Assembly: GCA_018613035.1 (NCBI GenBank)
Contig: JAGGRA010000019.1
Location: 1 to 64,000 of the forward strand
Direction: 5' to 3'
Length of the DNA stretch: 64,000 nt
DNA from: Pseudomonas sp. ISL-84
GTDB taxonomy: Bacteria; Bacillota; Bacilli; Bacillales; Cytobacillaceae
The position numbers and the translations under genes were made by a program. Below the pieces are notes generated by a model. It saw nothing but the letters and a program-made list of their open reading frames with translations, had not been told where the DNA came from and did not search any database. Positions 55,274 through 64,000 of this stretch are shown piece by piece; the stretch's first letter is position 1; each line of letters begins with the position of its first letter.

Positions 55274-56305
55274 ATGGACAAACGGGAACGGAAAAAACAG
55301 AACAGTAAAATTATTCTATTTCCCGACGTTGAGAAAAGATTGTTGGAAAAAGGGCTTGAGAGCTTCCAGCAAAGAAGGTATCAGGAATCCATCCGTTTCT
55401 TTGAGGAAGCGATGGAAATCGAACCTGATAATACAGATATCCATATTGGTCTTGTTCTGGCTTATTTTGAAGCGGGTGCACTGCAAAAAGCAAAAGAACT
55501 TGCTAATAAAATGCTTCAAACAGGTATTGGGGATTACATCCAGGTAATGGATTTATATTTAATGATTCTTGTTCAGCTCCATCAGTATAGTGAGATCGTT
55601 ACAACTATTGAGGTTCTGCTGGAAGAAAGAGAGATCCCAAAGGAGAAGTTTGAGCATTTTAGCAGAATGCTTGAATTCAGCAGAAAAATGGCTCATTCAA
55701 ATCCGGAAGAACGGGAGAAAGAAGCTCCTCCTATTGAAGAGTTTAAAAATAAAAAGCTGAATCTATTTTCTTATCAGGATCAAAATGAGCAAATACAGCT
55801 GGCTGCACAGCTTGCAAAAAACAATATAAGGCCTTATATAGAAGATATTAAAGCATATCTAGAATCCAGCGAGGGGCATCCTTTTTTTAAAACAATGCTT
55901 TTAAATGTACTGTCAGAGCATGAGTATGATAAGGAAGTATTGCTGCGGAAATTTGGAAAAAGCATTAAGATCAGGCCTTCTGAGCTTCCTTCGGTACACC
56001 AGCAGCCACAGCTATTAACAATTGTAAGCCGGTTGGGTGCCCATTTGGAGCAGGAAGACCCGATACTATATGAAAATACAAAAAGCCTCATTGAAAGGCA
56101 TTTTTTTATACTTTATCCAATTGAGGCGGAACCGGCTAATTCAGCATCCTGGGCAGCAGCATACCATAGTCTTGCCAACGAGTACCATGGACAGGGTGAT
56201 CTTAATAACAAGCTGGCACAAATATATGGGGCTCCCGAAGAGGAAGTAGAACAAGCTCTTGCCTTCATAAGAAAGATAGAAGAAATTTCTTATCCCAATA
56301 TTTAG
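55274..56305 (+). CDS. ysoA: TPR-repeat protein (YsoA-like)
   Basis: A 343-residue cytosolic protein whose N-terminal part (about 15-120) holds tetratricopeptide repeats, for example SFQQRRYQESIRFFEEAMEI followed by EPDNTDIHIGLVLAYFEAGA. The C-terminal part is helical and resembles only YsoA-type proteins. A role as a protein-protein adaptor is likely; nothing more specific is established. AGGCGG precedes ATG. Position between leuD and tig matches B. subtilis. Confidence 0.88.
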   Translation: MDKRERKKQNSKIILFPDVEKRLLEKGLESFQQRRYQESIRFFEEAMEIEPDNTDIHIGLVLAYFEAGALQKAKELANKMLQTGIGDYIQVMDLYLMILVQLHQYSEIVTTIEVLLEEREIPKEKFEHFSRMLEFSRKMAHSNPEEREKEAPPIEEFKNKKLNLFSYQDQNEQIQLAAQLAKNNIRPYIEDIKAYLESSEGHPFFKTMLLNVLSEHEYDKEVLLRKFGKSIKIRPSELPSVHQQPQLLTIVSRLGAHLEQEDPILYENTKSLIERHFFILYPIEAEPANSASWAAAYHSLANEYHGQGDLNNKLAQIYGAPEEEVEQALAFIRKIEEISYPNI

Positions 56306-56314
56306 CCTTCAATG

Positions 56315-56342
56315 TTGAAAGACCAGGTACGTATGTTATAAT
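56315..56342 (+). promoter_or_regulatory. Sigma-A promoter of tig
   Basis: TTGAAA (56315-56320), 16-bp spacer, TATAAT (56337-56342) with an extended TG at 56334-56335. The leader is about 115 nt. Confidence 0.75.
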
Positions 56343-56464
56343 ATAATCGTTGTATTATGTGTATATATACATTTAATCCATGGATATGGCTTGCAAAACA
56401 AGAGATATTCATAACATTCTGCTGTGAATGAAATGATAATAGATTTTTGGAGGGAAATGATTGT

Positions 56465-57751
56465 ATGTCTGCTAAATTTGAAAAGTTAGAAGGGAACCGC
56501 GGGGTTCTTACAATTGAAGTAGATGCAGAGAAAGTAAACGAAGGTTTAGACGCTGCATTTAAAAAAGTAGTTAAACAAGTTAACGTACCTGGATTCCGTA
56601 AAGGTAAAATGCCTCGTGGAATGTTTGAAAAGCGTTTCGGAGTTGAATCTTTATACCAGGATGCAGTAGATTTTCTACTTCCTGAAGCTTATGCAAATGC
56701 AATCGATGAAACAGGAATCGAGCCTGTAGACCGTCCTGAAATTGATGTTGAGCAAATTGAAAAAGGCAAGAGCTTAATTTTCAAAGCGACAGTAACAGTT
56801 AAGCCAGAAGTAAAGCTGGGCGAATATAAAGGCATTGAAGTTCAGCCGCTTGATGCAAACGTTACAGATGAAGATGTTAACAACGAGTTAACTTCCCTTC
56901 AGGAAAGACAAGCTGAGCTTGCTGTTAAAGAAGAAGGCAAAGCAGAAAACGGCGATACAGTTGTTATGGACTTTGAAGGATTCGTTGATGGCGAAGCTTT
57001 CGAAGGCGGAAAAGCTGAAAACTACTCACTTGAACTTGGTTCTGGCCAATTTATTCCAGGATTTGAAGACCAATTGCTTGGAGCGGCTGCTGGTGAATCA
57101 AAAGATGTTGAAGTGACATTCCCTGAGGAATACCATGCTGCTGAGCTAGCTGGCAAGCCTGCTACTTTCAAAGTAACTGTACATGAAATCAAAACAAAAC
57201 AACTTCCTGAACTGAATGATGAATTTGCTAAGGATGCGGACGAAGAAGTTGAAACATTAGACGCATTAAAAGAAAAAATCAAAGCACGCTTAGAAGAAAG
57301 CAAGAAGCATGAAGCTGAGCATCATGTTCGTGACACTGTAGTAGAAGCTGCTGCAACAAATGCAGAAGTTGAAATTCCTTCTCCAATGGTTGACACTGAA
57401 GTTGACCGCATGATGCAGGAATTTGAACAGCGCCTTCAAATGCAAGGCATGAATCTTGAATTATACTTCCAGTTCTCTGGCCAAGATGAAGCTGCATTAC
57501 GCGAACAAATGAAAGAGGAAGCTGAAAAGCGTGTACGTGTAAACCTAACTCTTGAAGCAATCGCAAAAGCAGAAAACATTGAAGTAGCGGATGAAGAAGT
57601 TACAGAGGAACTTAACAAAATGGCAGAAATGTACAACATGTCTGTTGACCAGATCACACAAGCGCTAGGAAGCCTTGAAGGCCTAAAAGCAGATCTTCAA
57701 ATTAAAAAAGCAGTTGATTTCCTTGTAGAAAATAGTAAAACTGTTGCATAA
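56465..57751 (+). CDS. tig: Trigger factor chaperone
   Basis: A 428-residue ribosome-associated chaperone and prolyl isomerase. The ribosome-binding N-domain has the signature [20 protein letters not shown] (near 42-61). The FKBP-type PPIase domain (about 155-245) includes [20 protein letters not shown] and [20 protein letters not shown]. The helical C-domain forms the substrate cradle. An in-frame TTG lies 18 bases upstream but falls within the ribosome site GGAGGG, so ATG 56465 is chosen. It lies upstream of clpX as in most bacteria. Confidence 0.97.
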   Translation: MSAKFEKLEGNRGVLTIEVDAEKVNEGLDAAFKKVVKQVNVPGFRKGKMPRGMFEKRFGVESLYQDAVDFLLPEAYANAIDETGIEPVDRPEIDVEQIEKGKSLIFKATVTVKPEVKLGEYKGIEVQPLDANVTDEDVNNELTSLQERQAELAVKEEGKAENGDTVVMDFEGFVDGEAFEGGKAENYSLELGSGQFIPGFEDQLLGAAAGESKDVEVTFPEEYHAAELAGKPATFKVTVHEIKTKQLPELNDEFAKDADEEVETLDALKEKIKARLEESKKHEAEHHVRDTVVEAAATNAEVEIPSPMVDTEVDRMMQEFEQRLQMQGMNLELYFQFSGQDEAALREQMKEEAEKRVRVNLTLEAIAKAENIEVADEEVTEELNKMAEMYNMSVDQITQALGSLEGLKADLQIKKAVDFLVENSKTVA

Positions 57752-57763
57752 TAGAAGTAATAG

Positions 57764-57796
57764 AAACAAGGCGCGAGTTTATCGTGCCTTGTTTTA
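57764..57796 (+). terminator. tig terminator
   Basis: AACAAGGC-G-CGA pairs with TCG-T-GCCTTGTT around GTTTA, ending in TTTT. Confidence 0.85.
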
Positions 57797-58191
57797 TACA
57801 ATCTAGACTATACATAACAGCACCGCGTTCTCTTGGATCTTTGCCAAGTGAAAAGTTTTACGACATATTGGACATGGACAGGAATACAAATACATATATA
57901 TAGTTAATTTAATTATCGGCGAAAGTGGCCGACTTAATTTAGCCGTTTTTGGTTAAGCTTATGGAAGTACATATAAATTCAGCCTGTTTTTATTTGCGGA
58001 TTACGATCACATGCATGCATACATAATCTACATGGTTTCTAAGAGTTATCATTTCCTGTCCACTGTAAAAATGTGTTACAATGCAATACATAACTGCTGA
58101 AGGTTTTGATTTTTAAGAAAGTGTGAATTATTTAAGATAGGCTGCTGCCAGATTTTTTGAGGACCTAAATGGCTATGTTTTAACACCGTAT
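57797..58191 (+). other. Gene-free stretch between tig and clpX
   Basis: I see no supported gene, RNA or promoter here. It is AT-rich with several short dyads (for example CATGCATGCATAC near 58012-58023) and contains no convincing -35/-10 pair. A family B repeat follows at 58192-58329. The clpX promoter is not identified; weak candidates lie around 58372-58398. Confidence 0.5.
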
Positions 58192-58329
58192 TGATTGGAG
58201 CGGAAGGCTCGAGATCCTTGAAAATGCTTACACATTTTCTTCGTGCGATGCTGATTTGAGGAGGCTCCAAGTAGCCTGCGGTTCGCTGAGTGCCTGCAGC
58301 GGAAATCAATACGCTAATTTAACGGAGCC
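58192..58329 (+). repeat. Family B intergenic repeat, copy 3 (internally shortened)
   Basis: It starts TGATTGGAGCGGAAGGCTCGA and ends GGAAATCAATACGCTAATTT then AACGGAGCC. Compared with copies 1 and 2 the middle is shorter by about 60 bases. Confidence 0.8.
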
Positions 58330-58433
58330 TTATAAATATAACCAACTTTTCTATGGCTGATTTTTGATTTTTTGCATGTGATTCCGCAAGCTTAATATAT
58401 CGTTTTGAAGTTTCTTTCAAGGGGTGAAGGATT

Positions 58434-59699
58434 TTGTTTAAATTTAATGATGAAAAAGGGCAATTAAAATGTTCTTTCTGCGGAAAGACACAGGACCAGG
58501 TTCGCAAACTAGTTGCAGGACCAGGGGTTTATATATGTGATGAGTGCATTGAGCTCTGCACAGAAATTGTTGAGGAAGAGCTTGGTACAGAAGAAGAAGT
58601 AGAATTCAAGGATGTGCCAAAGCCGGCGGAAATCCGTGACATTCTAGATGAATATGTTATAGGGCAGGACCAGGCAAAGAAATCTTTATCTGTCGCCGTT
58701 TATAACCACTATAAACGCATAAATTCCAACAGTAAGATTGATGAAGTAGAGCTGTCAAAAAGTAATATCGCCATGATCGGCCCGACAGGAAGCGGTAAAA
58801 CATTGCTTGCCCAGACACTGGCACGCATTCTTAATGTTCCGTTTGCCATTGCAGATGCCACTTCATTGACTGAGGCCGGGTATGTCGGGGAGGATGTTGA
58901 AAATATTCTCTTAAAGCTGATCCAGGCAGCGGATTATGATGTTGAAAAGGCTGAAAAAGGGATTATTTATATCGATGAAATTGATAAAGTTGCACGAAAG
59001 TCGGAAAATCCTTCCATTACTCGTGATGTTTCAGGTGAAGGTGTACAGCAGGCCTTGTTAAAAATCCTGGAAGGTACAGTTGCCAGCGTACCGCCTCAAG
59101 GCGGCCGTAAGCATCCACATCAGGAATTCATTCAAATCGATACAACCAATATCCTATTTATTTGCGGCGGTGCATTTGATGGCATCGAGCAAATCATTAA
59201 ACGCCGTCTTGGCCAGAAAGTAATTGGCTTCGGTTCTGACCAGAAACAGAAAGAAATCGAACCAAAGGATCTTCTGGCAAAGGTGCTTCCAGAAGACTTG
59301 CTGAAGTTTGGGTTAATTCCCGAATTCATCGGAAGACTCCCGGTTATTGCAAGCCTTTCACAGCTTGATGAAGCAGCATTGATTGAAATTTTAACAAAGC
59401 CGAAAAACGCTCTTGTTAAACAATATCAGAAAATGCTTGAGCTTGATGATGTGGAACTTGAATTTGAGGAAGGCGCACTTGAAGAAATCGCTAAAAAAGC
59501 AATTGAAAGAAAGACAGGGGCTCGCGGACTACGTTCCATTATTGAAGGAATTATGCTGGATGTCATGTTTGATCTTCCTTCACGTGAAGATATTAAAAAA
59601 TGTATTATCACAAAAGAAACAGTTATCGACAACGGTACTCCCAAGCTTGTTTTAGAGGATGGAACAGTTGTTGAAGAAGAACGCAAAACCTCTGCATGA
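58434..59699 (+). CDS. clpX: ClpXP ATPase subunit ClpX
   Basis: A 421-residue AAA+ unfoldase that feeds substrates to ClpP. The N-terminal zinc domain has Cys13, Cys16, Cys35 and Cys38. Walker A is GPTGSGKT (about 116-123), Walker B is [14 protein letters not shown], and the ClpP-docking loop IGF is in [13 protein letters not shown]. Sensor regions [19 protein letters not shown] and [15 protein letters not shown] are present. The start is TTG behind GGGGTGAAGG. It is followed by a terminator and the lon genes. Confidence 0.98.
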   Translation: MFKFNDEKGQLKCSFCGKTQDQVRKLVAGPGVYICDECIELCTEIVEEELGTEEEVEFKDVPKPAEIRDILDEYVIGQDQAKKSLSVAVYNHYKRINSNSKIDEVELSKSNIAMIGPTGSGKTLLAQTLARILNVPFAIADATSLTEAGYVGEDVENILLKLIQAADYDVEKAEKGIIYIDEIDKVARKSENPSITRDVSGEGVQQALLKILEGTVASVPPQGGRKHPHQEFIQIDTTNILFICGGAFDGIEQIIKRRLGQKVIGFGSDQKQKEIEPKDLLAKVLPEDLLKFGLIPEFIGRLPVIASLSQLDEAALIEILTKPKNALVKQYQKMLELDDVELEFEEGALEEIAKKAIERKTGARGLRSIIEGIMLDVMFDLPSREDIKKCIITKETVIDNGTPKLVLEDGTVVEEERKTSA

Positions 59700-59703
59700 T
59701 TGT

Positions 59704-59736
59704 ATGGCCAGCCCTTATGGGCCTGGCCATTTTTAT
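59704..59736 (+). terminator. clpX terminator
   Basis: ATGGCCA-GCCC pairs with GGGC-C-TGGCCAT around TTAT and is followed by TTTTATT. Confidence 0.88.
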
Positions 59737-59813
59737 TGGATTTATGTCCTTAAGCGGACTTTTGCTTCTTTCCCTTTTGTCGCCCTCTTTACATACTTTT
59801 AAGTGAATTCCTT

Positions 59814-59843
59814 GTTTATTCCAACTCAGTGAGGGAGATACTA
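59814..59843 (+). promoter_or_regulatory. Sigma-F-type promoter of lonB
   Basis: GTTTA (59814-59818), 15-bp spacer, GGAGATACTA (59834-59843). This matches the sigma-F pattern GYWTA with GGNNANANTW at 15-16 bp, and lonB is a known forespore (sigma-F) gene in B. subtilis. Confidence 0.75.
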
Positions 59844-59882
59844 GCATTATCAGCGAGAACTAATAATGCAGGAGGGAACACA

Positions 59883-61550
59883 ATGAGTTGGACGGGGATT
59901 GCTTTATTTATCCAATTGTTTTTTGGAATTGTCATCGGGCTTTATTTTTGGAATTTGCTAAGAAGCCAGCGGACACAAAAGGTTTCAATTGACCGGGAAT
60001 CAAGAAAAGAAATGGATGTTTTAAAAAAGATGCGCTCAATATCTTTAACTGAGCCATTGGCAGAAAAAGTGCGTCCATCCAGCTTCGCAGATATTGTCGG
60101 GCAGGAAGACGGAATTAAGTCTCTGAAAGCTGCATTGTGCGGACCTAATCCTCAGCATGTCATAATTTATGGGCCTCCAGGTGTGGGGAAAACGGCTGCA
60201 GCCAGATTGGTCTTAGAGGAAGCGAAGAAAAATGCAAAGTCTCCATTTCAGCAAGCCTCCGTTTTTATTGAATTGGATGCAACGACAGCCAGGTTTGATG
60301 AACGGGGTATTGCTGATCCTCTCATAGGCTCTGTCCATGATCCTATATACCAGGGAGCCGGTGCGATGGGACAAGCGGGAATACCACAGCCTAAACAGGG
60401 AGCCGTTACAAATGCTCATGGAGGAGTACTGTTCATTGATGAAATTGGAGAACTCCACCCAATTCAAATGAACAAGCTTTTGAAGGTGCTAGAGGATCGT
60501 AAAGTATTTCTTGAGAGTGCTTATTACAATGAAGAAAATACACAAATTCCAAATCATATTCATGATATTTTTAAAAACGGGCTTCCTGCAGACTTTCGGC
60601 TGATTGGAGCAACAACCAGAACGCCCAATGAGATTCCGCCAGCCATACGTTCAAGATGCATGGAGGTATTTTTCAGGGAATTGGCCGAAGAGGAAATTGC
60701 TGTTGTCGGAAAAAAAGCAGCGGAAAAAGTTAACCTTAAAATTAGTGAAAATGCTCTCGGAACCCTTGCGAACTATGCAAGAAATGGACGTGAGGCTGTC
60801 AATATGATCCAAATTTCAGCTGGACTCGCTATTACCGAAGATAGAGATTACATAAAAGATGAAGATATTGAATGGGTTATACAATCGAGCCAGCTTACCC
60901 CGAGAATGGAACGGAAAATCAATTCCAATTCAGCGGTCGGCCTTGTAAACGGCCTGGCAGTTTATGGGCCAAATACAGGTGCATTGCTTGAAATTGAAGT
61001 TACTGTTATACCGGCTAAAGAGAAGGGCAGTATTAATATTACAGGGATTGTGGAAGAAGAAAGCATTGGCGGGCAAGGAAAATCAATCCGCAGAAAAAGT
61101 ATGGCCAAAGGGTCAATTGAAAATGTAATAACCGTGCTCAGATCAATGGGAGTTCCGGCAGATGAGTATGATATTCATGTTAACTTCCCGGGCGGAGTTC
61201 CGATAGACGGGCCTTCTGCTGGTATCGCAATGGCGACAGGAATATATTCAGCCATTTATAAGCGTCCGGTTGACCATACTCTGGCCATGACCGGTGAAAT
61301 AAGCATTCATGGCCACGTAAAGCCAATTGGCGGAGTATACCCAAAAGTGAAAGCTGCCAAAAAGGCAGGAGCCCAAACCGTCATTATCCCGAAAGAAAAT
61401 ATGCAATCCATACTAAAAGAAATTACAGGCATAAAAATTGTACCTGTAAGCCACTTAAATGAAGTATTTGAATGGGCCTTACTAAAGGATTTTCACAAAG
61501 AGCAAGCCATAACAGCTTCAATCGAATTATCGAAAAAAGAGAGCATCTAG
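59883..61550 (+). CDS. lonB: Membrane-anchored forespore protease LonB
   Basis: A 555-residue Lon-type ATP-dependent protease of the sporulation LonB subgroup. One N-terminal membrane helix (about 5-25) replaces the LAN domain. The AAA+ module has Walker [19 protein letters not shown] (near 97-104) and Walker B GGVLFIDEIGELHP. The protease domain has catalytic Ser near 443 in GVPIDGPSAGIAMATG and the dyad Lys in KPIGGVYPKVKAAKKAGA. The frame extends 54 bases upstream, but GGAGGGAACAC precedes ATG 59883. The sigma-F-like promoter supports forespore expression. Confidence 0.96.
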   Translation: MSWTGIALFIQLFFGIVIGLYFWNLLRSQRTQKVSIDRESRKEMDVLKKMRSISLTEPLAEKVRPSSFADIVGQEDGIKSLKAALCGPNPQHVIIYGPPGVGKTAAARLVLEEAKKNAKSPFQQASVFIELDATTARFDERGIADPLIGSVHDPIYQGAGAMGQAGIPQPKQGAVTNAHGGVLFIDEIGELHPIQMNKLLKVLEDRKVFLESAYYNEENTQIPNHIHDIFKNGLPADFRLIGATTRTPNEIPPAIRSRCMEVFFRELAEEEIAVVGKKAAEKVNLKISENALGTLANYARNGREAVNMIQISAGLAITEDRDYIKDEDIEWVIQSSQLTPRMERKINSNSAVGLVNGLAVYGPNTGALLEIEVTVIPAKEKGSINITGIVEEESIGGQGKSIRRKSMAKGSIENVITVLRSMGVPADEYDIHVNFPGGVPIDGPSAGIAMATGIYSAIYKRPVDHTLAMTGEISIHGHVKPIGGVYPKVKAAKKAGAQTVIIPKENMQSILKEITGIKIVPVSHLNEVFEWALLKDFHKEQAITASIELSKKESI

Positions 61551-61551
61551 T

Positions 61552-61611
61552 GGTCTAGCTCAGGCAAACAGGGTAATTCTAAGAAACTCCCTGGTCAGAC
61601 GCCTCCCGCTA
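61552..61611 (+). repeat. Family A repeat remnant after lonB
   Basis: GTCTAGCTCAGGCAAACAGGG, then an inner CAGGG/CCCTG dyad, ending AGACGCCTCCCGCT. It resembles the left end and a degenerate right end of family A. Confidence 0.5.
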
Positions 61612-61621
61612 ATAGCGGTAA

Positions 61622-61665
61622 AAAACTTCGGTTTGCAGTTTAGGCTACAAACCGAAGTTTTATTT
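61622..61665 (+). terminator. lonB terminator
   Basis: AAAACTTCGGTTTG and CAAACCGAAGTTTT pair over 14 bp around a 12-nt loop, then ATTT. Confidence 0.88.
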
Positions 61666-61732
61666 GCGTAAAGAAGGATAAAGTGTAATTATCAGTTAGT
61701 TTTCCAATACAGACATCCGCTTTTCTCTTTGA

Positions 61733-61761
61733 TAGACACTGTTTAATAAATACGATAGAAT
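61733..61761 (+). promoter_or_regulatory. Promoter of lonA
   Basis: TAGACA (61733-61738), 17-bp spacer, TAGAAT (61756-61761), 62 bases before the start codon. Confidence 0.7.
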
Positions 61762-61823
61762 TGTACAAAGAAATTATTAGCAATTTTGGGGTTAAAATGA
61801 TATGCATTTGGAGGTGCAAAGGA

Positions 61824-64000
61824 ATGGCGAAAAAGAAAGAAATCATCGTCCCCCTCCTGCCGCTTCGGGGTTTGCTTGTTTATCCGACCATGGTTCTACA
61901 CTTGGATGTAGGCCGTGAAAGATCGGTTCAAGCCCTTGAAAAAGCAATGGTAGATGACCATTTAATTTTCTTAACAACGCAAAAAGATATATCTATAGAT
62001 GAACCGTCTGAGGACGATTTATATCACATGGGTACACTTACCAGGGTAAAGCAGATGCTCAAGCTTCCAAACGGAACCATCCGTGTGCTTGTTGAAGGGC
62101 TCAAAAGGGCTGAAATTATCGGATTTCAGGAAGAAGCTGAACATTATTCCGTAAGTGTTAAGGGCTTTGAAGATCCGGACACAAAGGATGTGGAAGACCA
62201 GGCTTTAATGAGAACCATGCTGGAATATTTTGAGCAGTACATAAAGGTATCGAAGAAAATATCTGCGGAAACGTATTCCTCGGTTGCAGATATAGAAGAG
62301 CCGGGCCGTATGGCAGATATCATCTCTTCACATTTACCTTTGAAACTCAAGGAGAAGCAAGAAATACTTGAAACGATTGATGTAAAAGAACGCATGAACC
62401 AGGTTATTGAAATTATCCATAATGAAAAGGAAGTTCTGAACCTGGAAAAGAAGATTGGCCAGCGTGTTAAAAAGTCAATGGAAAGAACGCAAAAGGAATA
62501 CTATTTGCGGGAACAGATGAAAGCAATCCAAAAGGAGCTTGGGGATAAGGAAGGCAAGACTGGAGAAATTGCCGACCTTACTGATAAAATCGAGAAAGCA
62601 GGTATGCCGGAGCATGTCCAGCTAACAGCTTTAAAAGAACTTGACCGCTATGAAAAGGTACCGTCCAGTTCTGCTGAAAGTGCCGTCATCCGCAACTATA
62701 TTGAATGGCTTGTTACTTTGCCATGGTCAAATGCAACGGAGGATGATCTGGATATCCGCAAAGCCGAACGCATTCTGAATGAAGACCATTACGGACTTGA
62801 AAAGGTTAAGGAACGCGTTTTGGAATACCTTGCCGTCCAGAAGCTGACAAACTCCCTTAAAGGTCCAATCCTATGTCTTGCGGGACCTCCTGGGGTCGGC
62901 AAAACAAGTCTGGCACGTTCCATCGCCACATCCCTTAACAGAAATTTTGTAAGGGTATCTCTTGGGGGAGTGCGGGATGAGTCAGAAATCCGCGGACATA
63001 GAAGAACATATGTAGGAGCGATGCCGGGCCGCATCATCCAGGGGATGAAGAAAGCTGGCACAATTAATCCTGTGTTTTTGCTTGATGAGATAGACAAGAT
63101 GTCTTCCGACTTTCGCGGCGATCCTTCATCAGCCATGCTGGAGGTATTAGATCCTGAGCAAAACCATAACTTTAGCGATCATTATATTGAAGAGACATAT
63201 GATCTTTCCAAGGTTATGTTTATAGCAACAGCAAATAATTTGAGCACAATACCAGGCCCATTGCTGGATAGAATGGAAATTATCACAATCGCCGGCTATA
63301 CCGAGCAGGAGAAAATACACATTGCAAAAGATCATCTTCTTCCAAAGCAAGTGAAGGAGCATGGGCTTTCCAAGTCGCAGCTTCAAATTCGCGAAGATGG
63401 GCTGCAAATGGTAGTCCGTTATTATACACGCGAAGCCGGAGTGCGGGGATTGGAGCGCCAGCTTGCTACTATTTGCAGGAAAACAGCCAAGATCATCGTC
63501 TCGGGGGACAAGAAGAAAGTCATTGTTTCTGCAAAGAACATAGAAGAGTTTCTTGGAAAACCAAAGTTCCGATATGGCCAGGCAGAGCAAGAGGATCAGG
63601 TGGGTGTTGCCACTGGACTGGCCTATACAACTGTCGGCGGCGACACGCTGCAAATTGAAGTATCTCTTTCGCCAGGCAAAGGAAAACTTGTTTTAACAGG
63701 TAAGCTGGGAGATGTAATGAAAGAATCCGCACAGGCGGCGTTCAGCTATGTACGTTCAAAAGCAAAAGAATTAGGCATAGATGAGAACTTCCATGAAAAA
63801 CATGATATTCATATTCATGTTCCGGAAGGAGCTGTTCCAAAAGACGGTCCATCTGCAGGCATAACGATCACAACAGCATTGGTTTCTGCTTTATCAGGCA
63901 AACCAATTCGCAAAGAAGTAGGGATGACAGGCGAAATCACATTAAGGGGACGGGTCCTTCCTATTGGCGGCTTAAAAGAGAAGTCTTTAAGTGCACATCG
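61824..64000 (+). CDS. lonA: ATP-dependent protease LonA (3' end outside the window)
   Basis: At least 725 residues, open at the window edge; about 50 residues are probably missing. The N-terminal LAN domain opens with [21 protein letters not shown] coiled-coil segment precedes the AAA+ module with Walker [16 protein letters not shown] (near 354-368) and Walker [15 protein letters not shown]. The protease domain has the catalytic Ser near 676 in [13 protein letters not shown]; the GGLKEKSL motif with the dyad Lys is the last thing visible. It degrades misfolded and regulatory proteins in the cytosol. GGAGGTGCAAAGGA precedes ATG. Confidence 0.97.
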   Translation, partial: MAKKKEIIVPLLPLRGLLVYPTMVLHLDVGRERSVQALEKAMVDDHLIFLTTQKDISIDEPSEDDLYHMGTLTRVKQMLKLPNGTIRVLVEGLKRAEIIGFQEEAEHYSVSVKGFEDPDTKDVEDQALMRTMLEYFEQYIKVSKKISAETYSSVADIEEPGRMADIISSHLPLKLKEKQEILETIDVKERMNQVIEIIHNEKEVLNLEKKIGQRVKKSMERTQKEYYLREQMKAIQKELGDKEGKTGEIADLTDKIEKAGMPEHVQLTALKELDRYEKVPSSSAESAVIRNYIEWLVTLPWSNATEDDLDIRKAERILNEDHYGLEKVKERVLEYLAVQKLTNSLKGPILCLAGPPGVGKTSLARSIATSLNRNFVRVSLGGVRDESEIRGHRRTYVGAMPGRIIQGMKKAGTINPVFLLDEIDKMSSDFRGDPSSAMLEVLDPEQNHNFSDHYIEETYDLSKVMFIATANNLSTIPGPLLDRMEIITIAGYTEQEKIHIAKDHLLPKQVKEHGLSKSQLQIREDGLQMVVRYYTREAGVRGLERQLATICRKTAKIIVSGDKKKVIVSAKNIEEFLGKPKFRYGQAEQEDQVGVATGLAYTTVGGDTLQIEVSLSPGKGKLVLTGKLGDVMKESAQAAFSYVRSKAKELGIDENFHEKHDIHIHVPEGAVPKDGPSAGITITTALVSALSGKPIRKEVGMTGEITLRGRVLPIGGLKEKSLSAH

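Overview
The window reads as a chromosomal segment of a low-GC, endospore-forming Bacillaceae bacterium (Bacillus/Cytobacillus/Mesobacillus type). The evidence is the presence of sspI, gerE, gerM and a sigma-F-type lonB promoter, T-box and lysine-riboswitch leaders, frequent TTG starts behind strong AGGAGG ribosome sites, and a gene order that follows the Bacillus subtilis region from sspI/pheST through uvrC, lysC, sdhCAB, racE, gerM, rph, ilv-leu, tig and clpX to lonB/lonA. No phage, IS transposase, CRISPR array or rRNA was seen.

Layout. 1-7 kb: small export-family membrane protein, sspI, an rRNA-methyltransferase-like gene, a pheS T-box leader with pheST, and rnhC on the minus strand. 7-12.9 kb: zapA, cvpA-like, polX, mutS2, a DUF350 membrane protein and a 27-residue membrane peptide. 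13-18.7 kb: fatty-acid degradation (lcfA, fadR, fadB, etfB, etfA), with a FadR-type operator just downstream of the fadR promoter. 18.9-19.2 kb: trxA. 19.4-28.4 kb: an accessory block between trxA and uvrC, two genes that are close neighbours in B. subtilis. It holds two Fur-box promoters driving a lipoprotein and an FTR1 iron permease with a membrane-anchored partner, interleaved with an envelope-glycan gene set (epimerase, flippase-like protein, phosphatase-superfamily enzyme, GT2, GT-C). 28.4-36.4 kb: uvrC, lysine riboswitch and lysC, yslB, sdhCAB. 36.8-44.9 kb: thioesterase, gerE, MarR-type regulator, racE, a long recQ, gerM, rph, rdgB, ysnB. 45 kb: tRNA-Arg(UCU) behind a strong promoter. 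45.5-55.2 kb: ilvE and a Leu-type T-box with ilvB-ilvH-ilvC-leuA-leuB-leuC-leuD. 55.2-64 kb: TPR protein, tig, clpX, lonB and lonA (cut by the window end).

Two families of short intergenic repeats are scattered through the window. Family A begins near GTCTAGCTC and ends near GCGCTTTTCTT; one copy sits inside the pheS T-box leader and another separates sdhC from sdhA. Family B begins near TGATTGGAGCGGAA and ends near AAGTTTAACAGAGCC; it has three long copies and several fragments. There is also a separate five-copy motif array with an exact 21-bp period between pheT and rnhC.

The most interesting accessory unit is the Fur-controlled, EfeO/EfeB-less FTR1 iron system and the glycan operon woven into it. 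The most interesting regulatory oddities are terminator-like hairpins placed directly ahead of the sdhC and leuC ribosome sites, the repeat inside the pheS T-box, and a duplicated tRNA-Arg 5' end within its own leader. All functions are inferred by reading the sequence; no database search was run.
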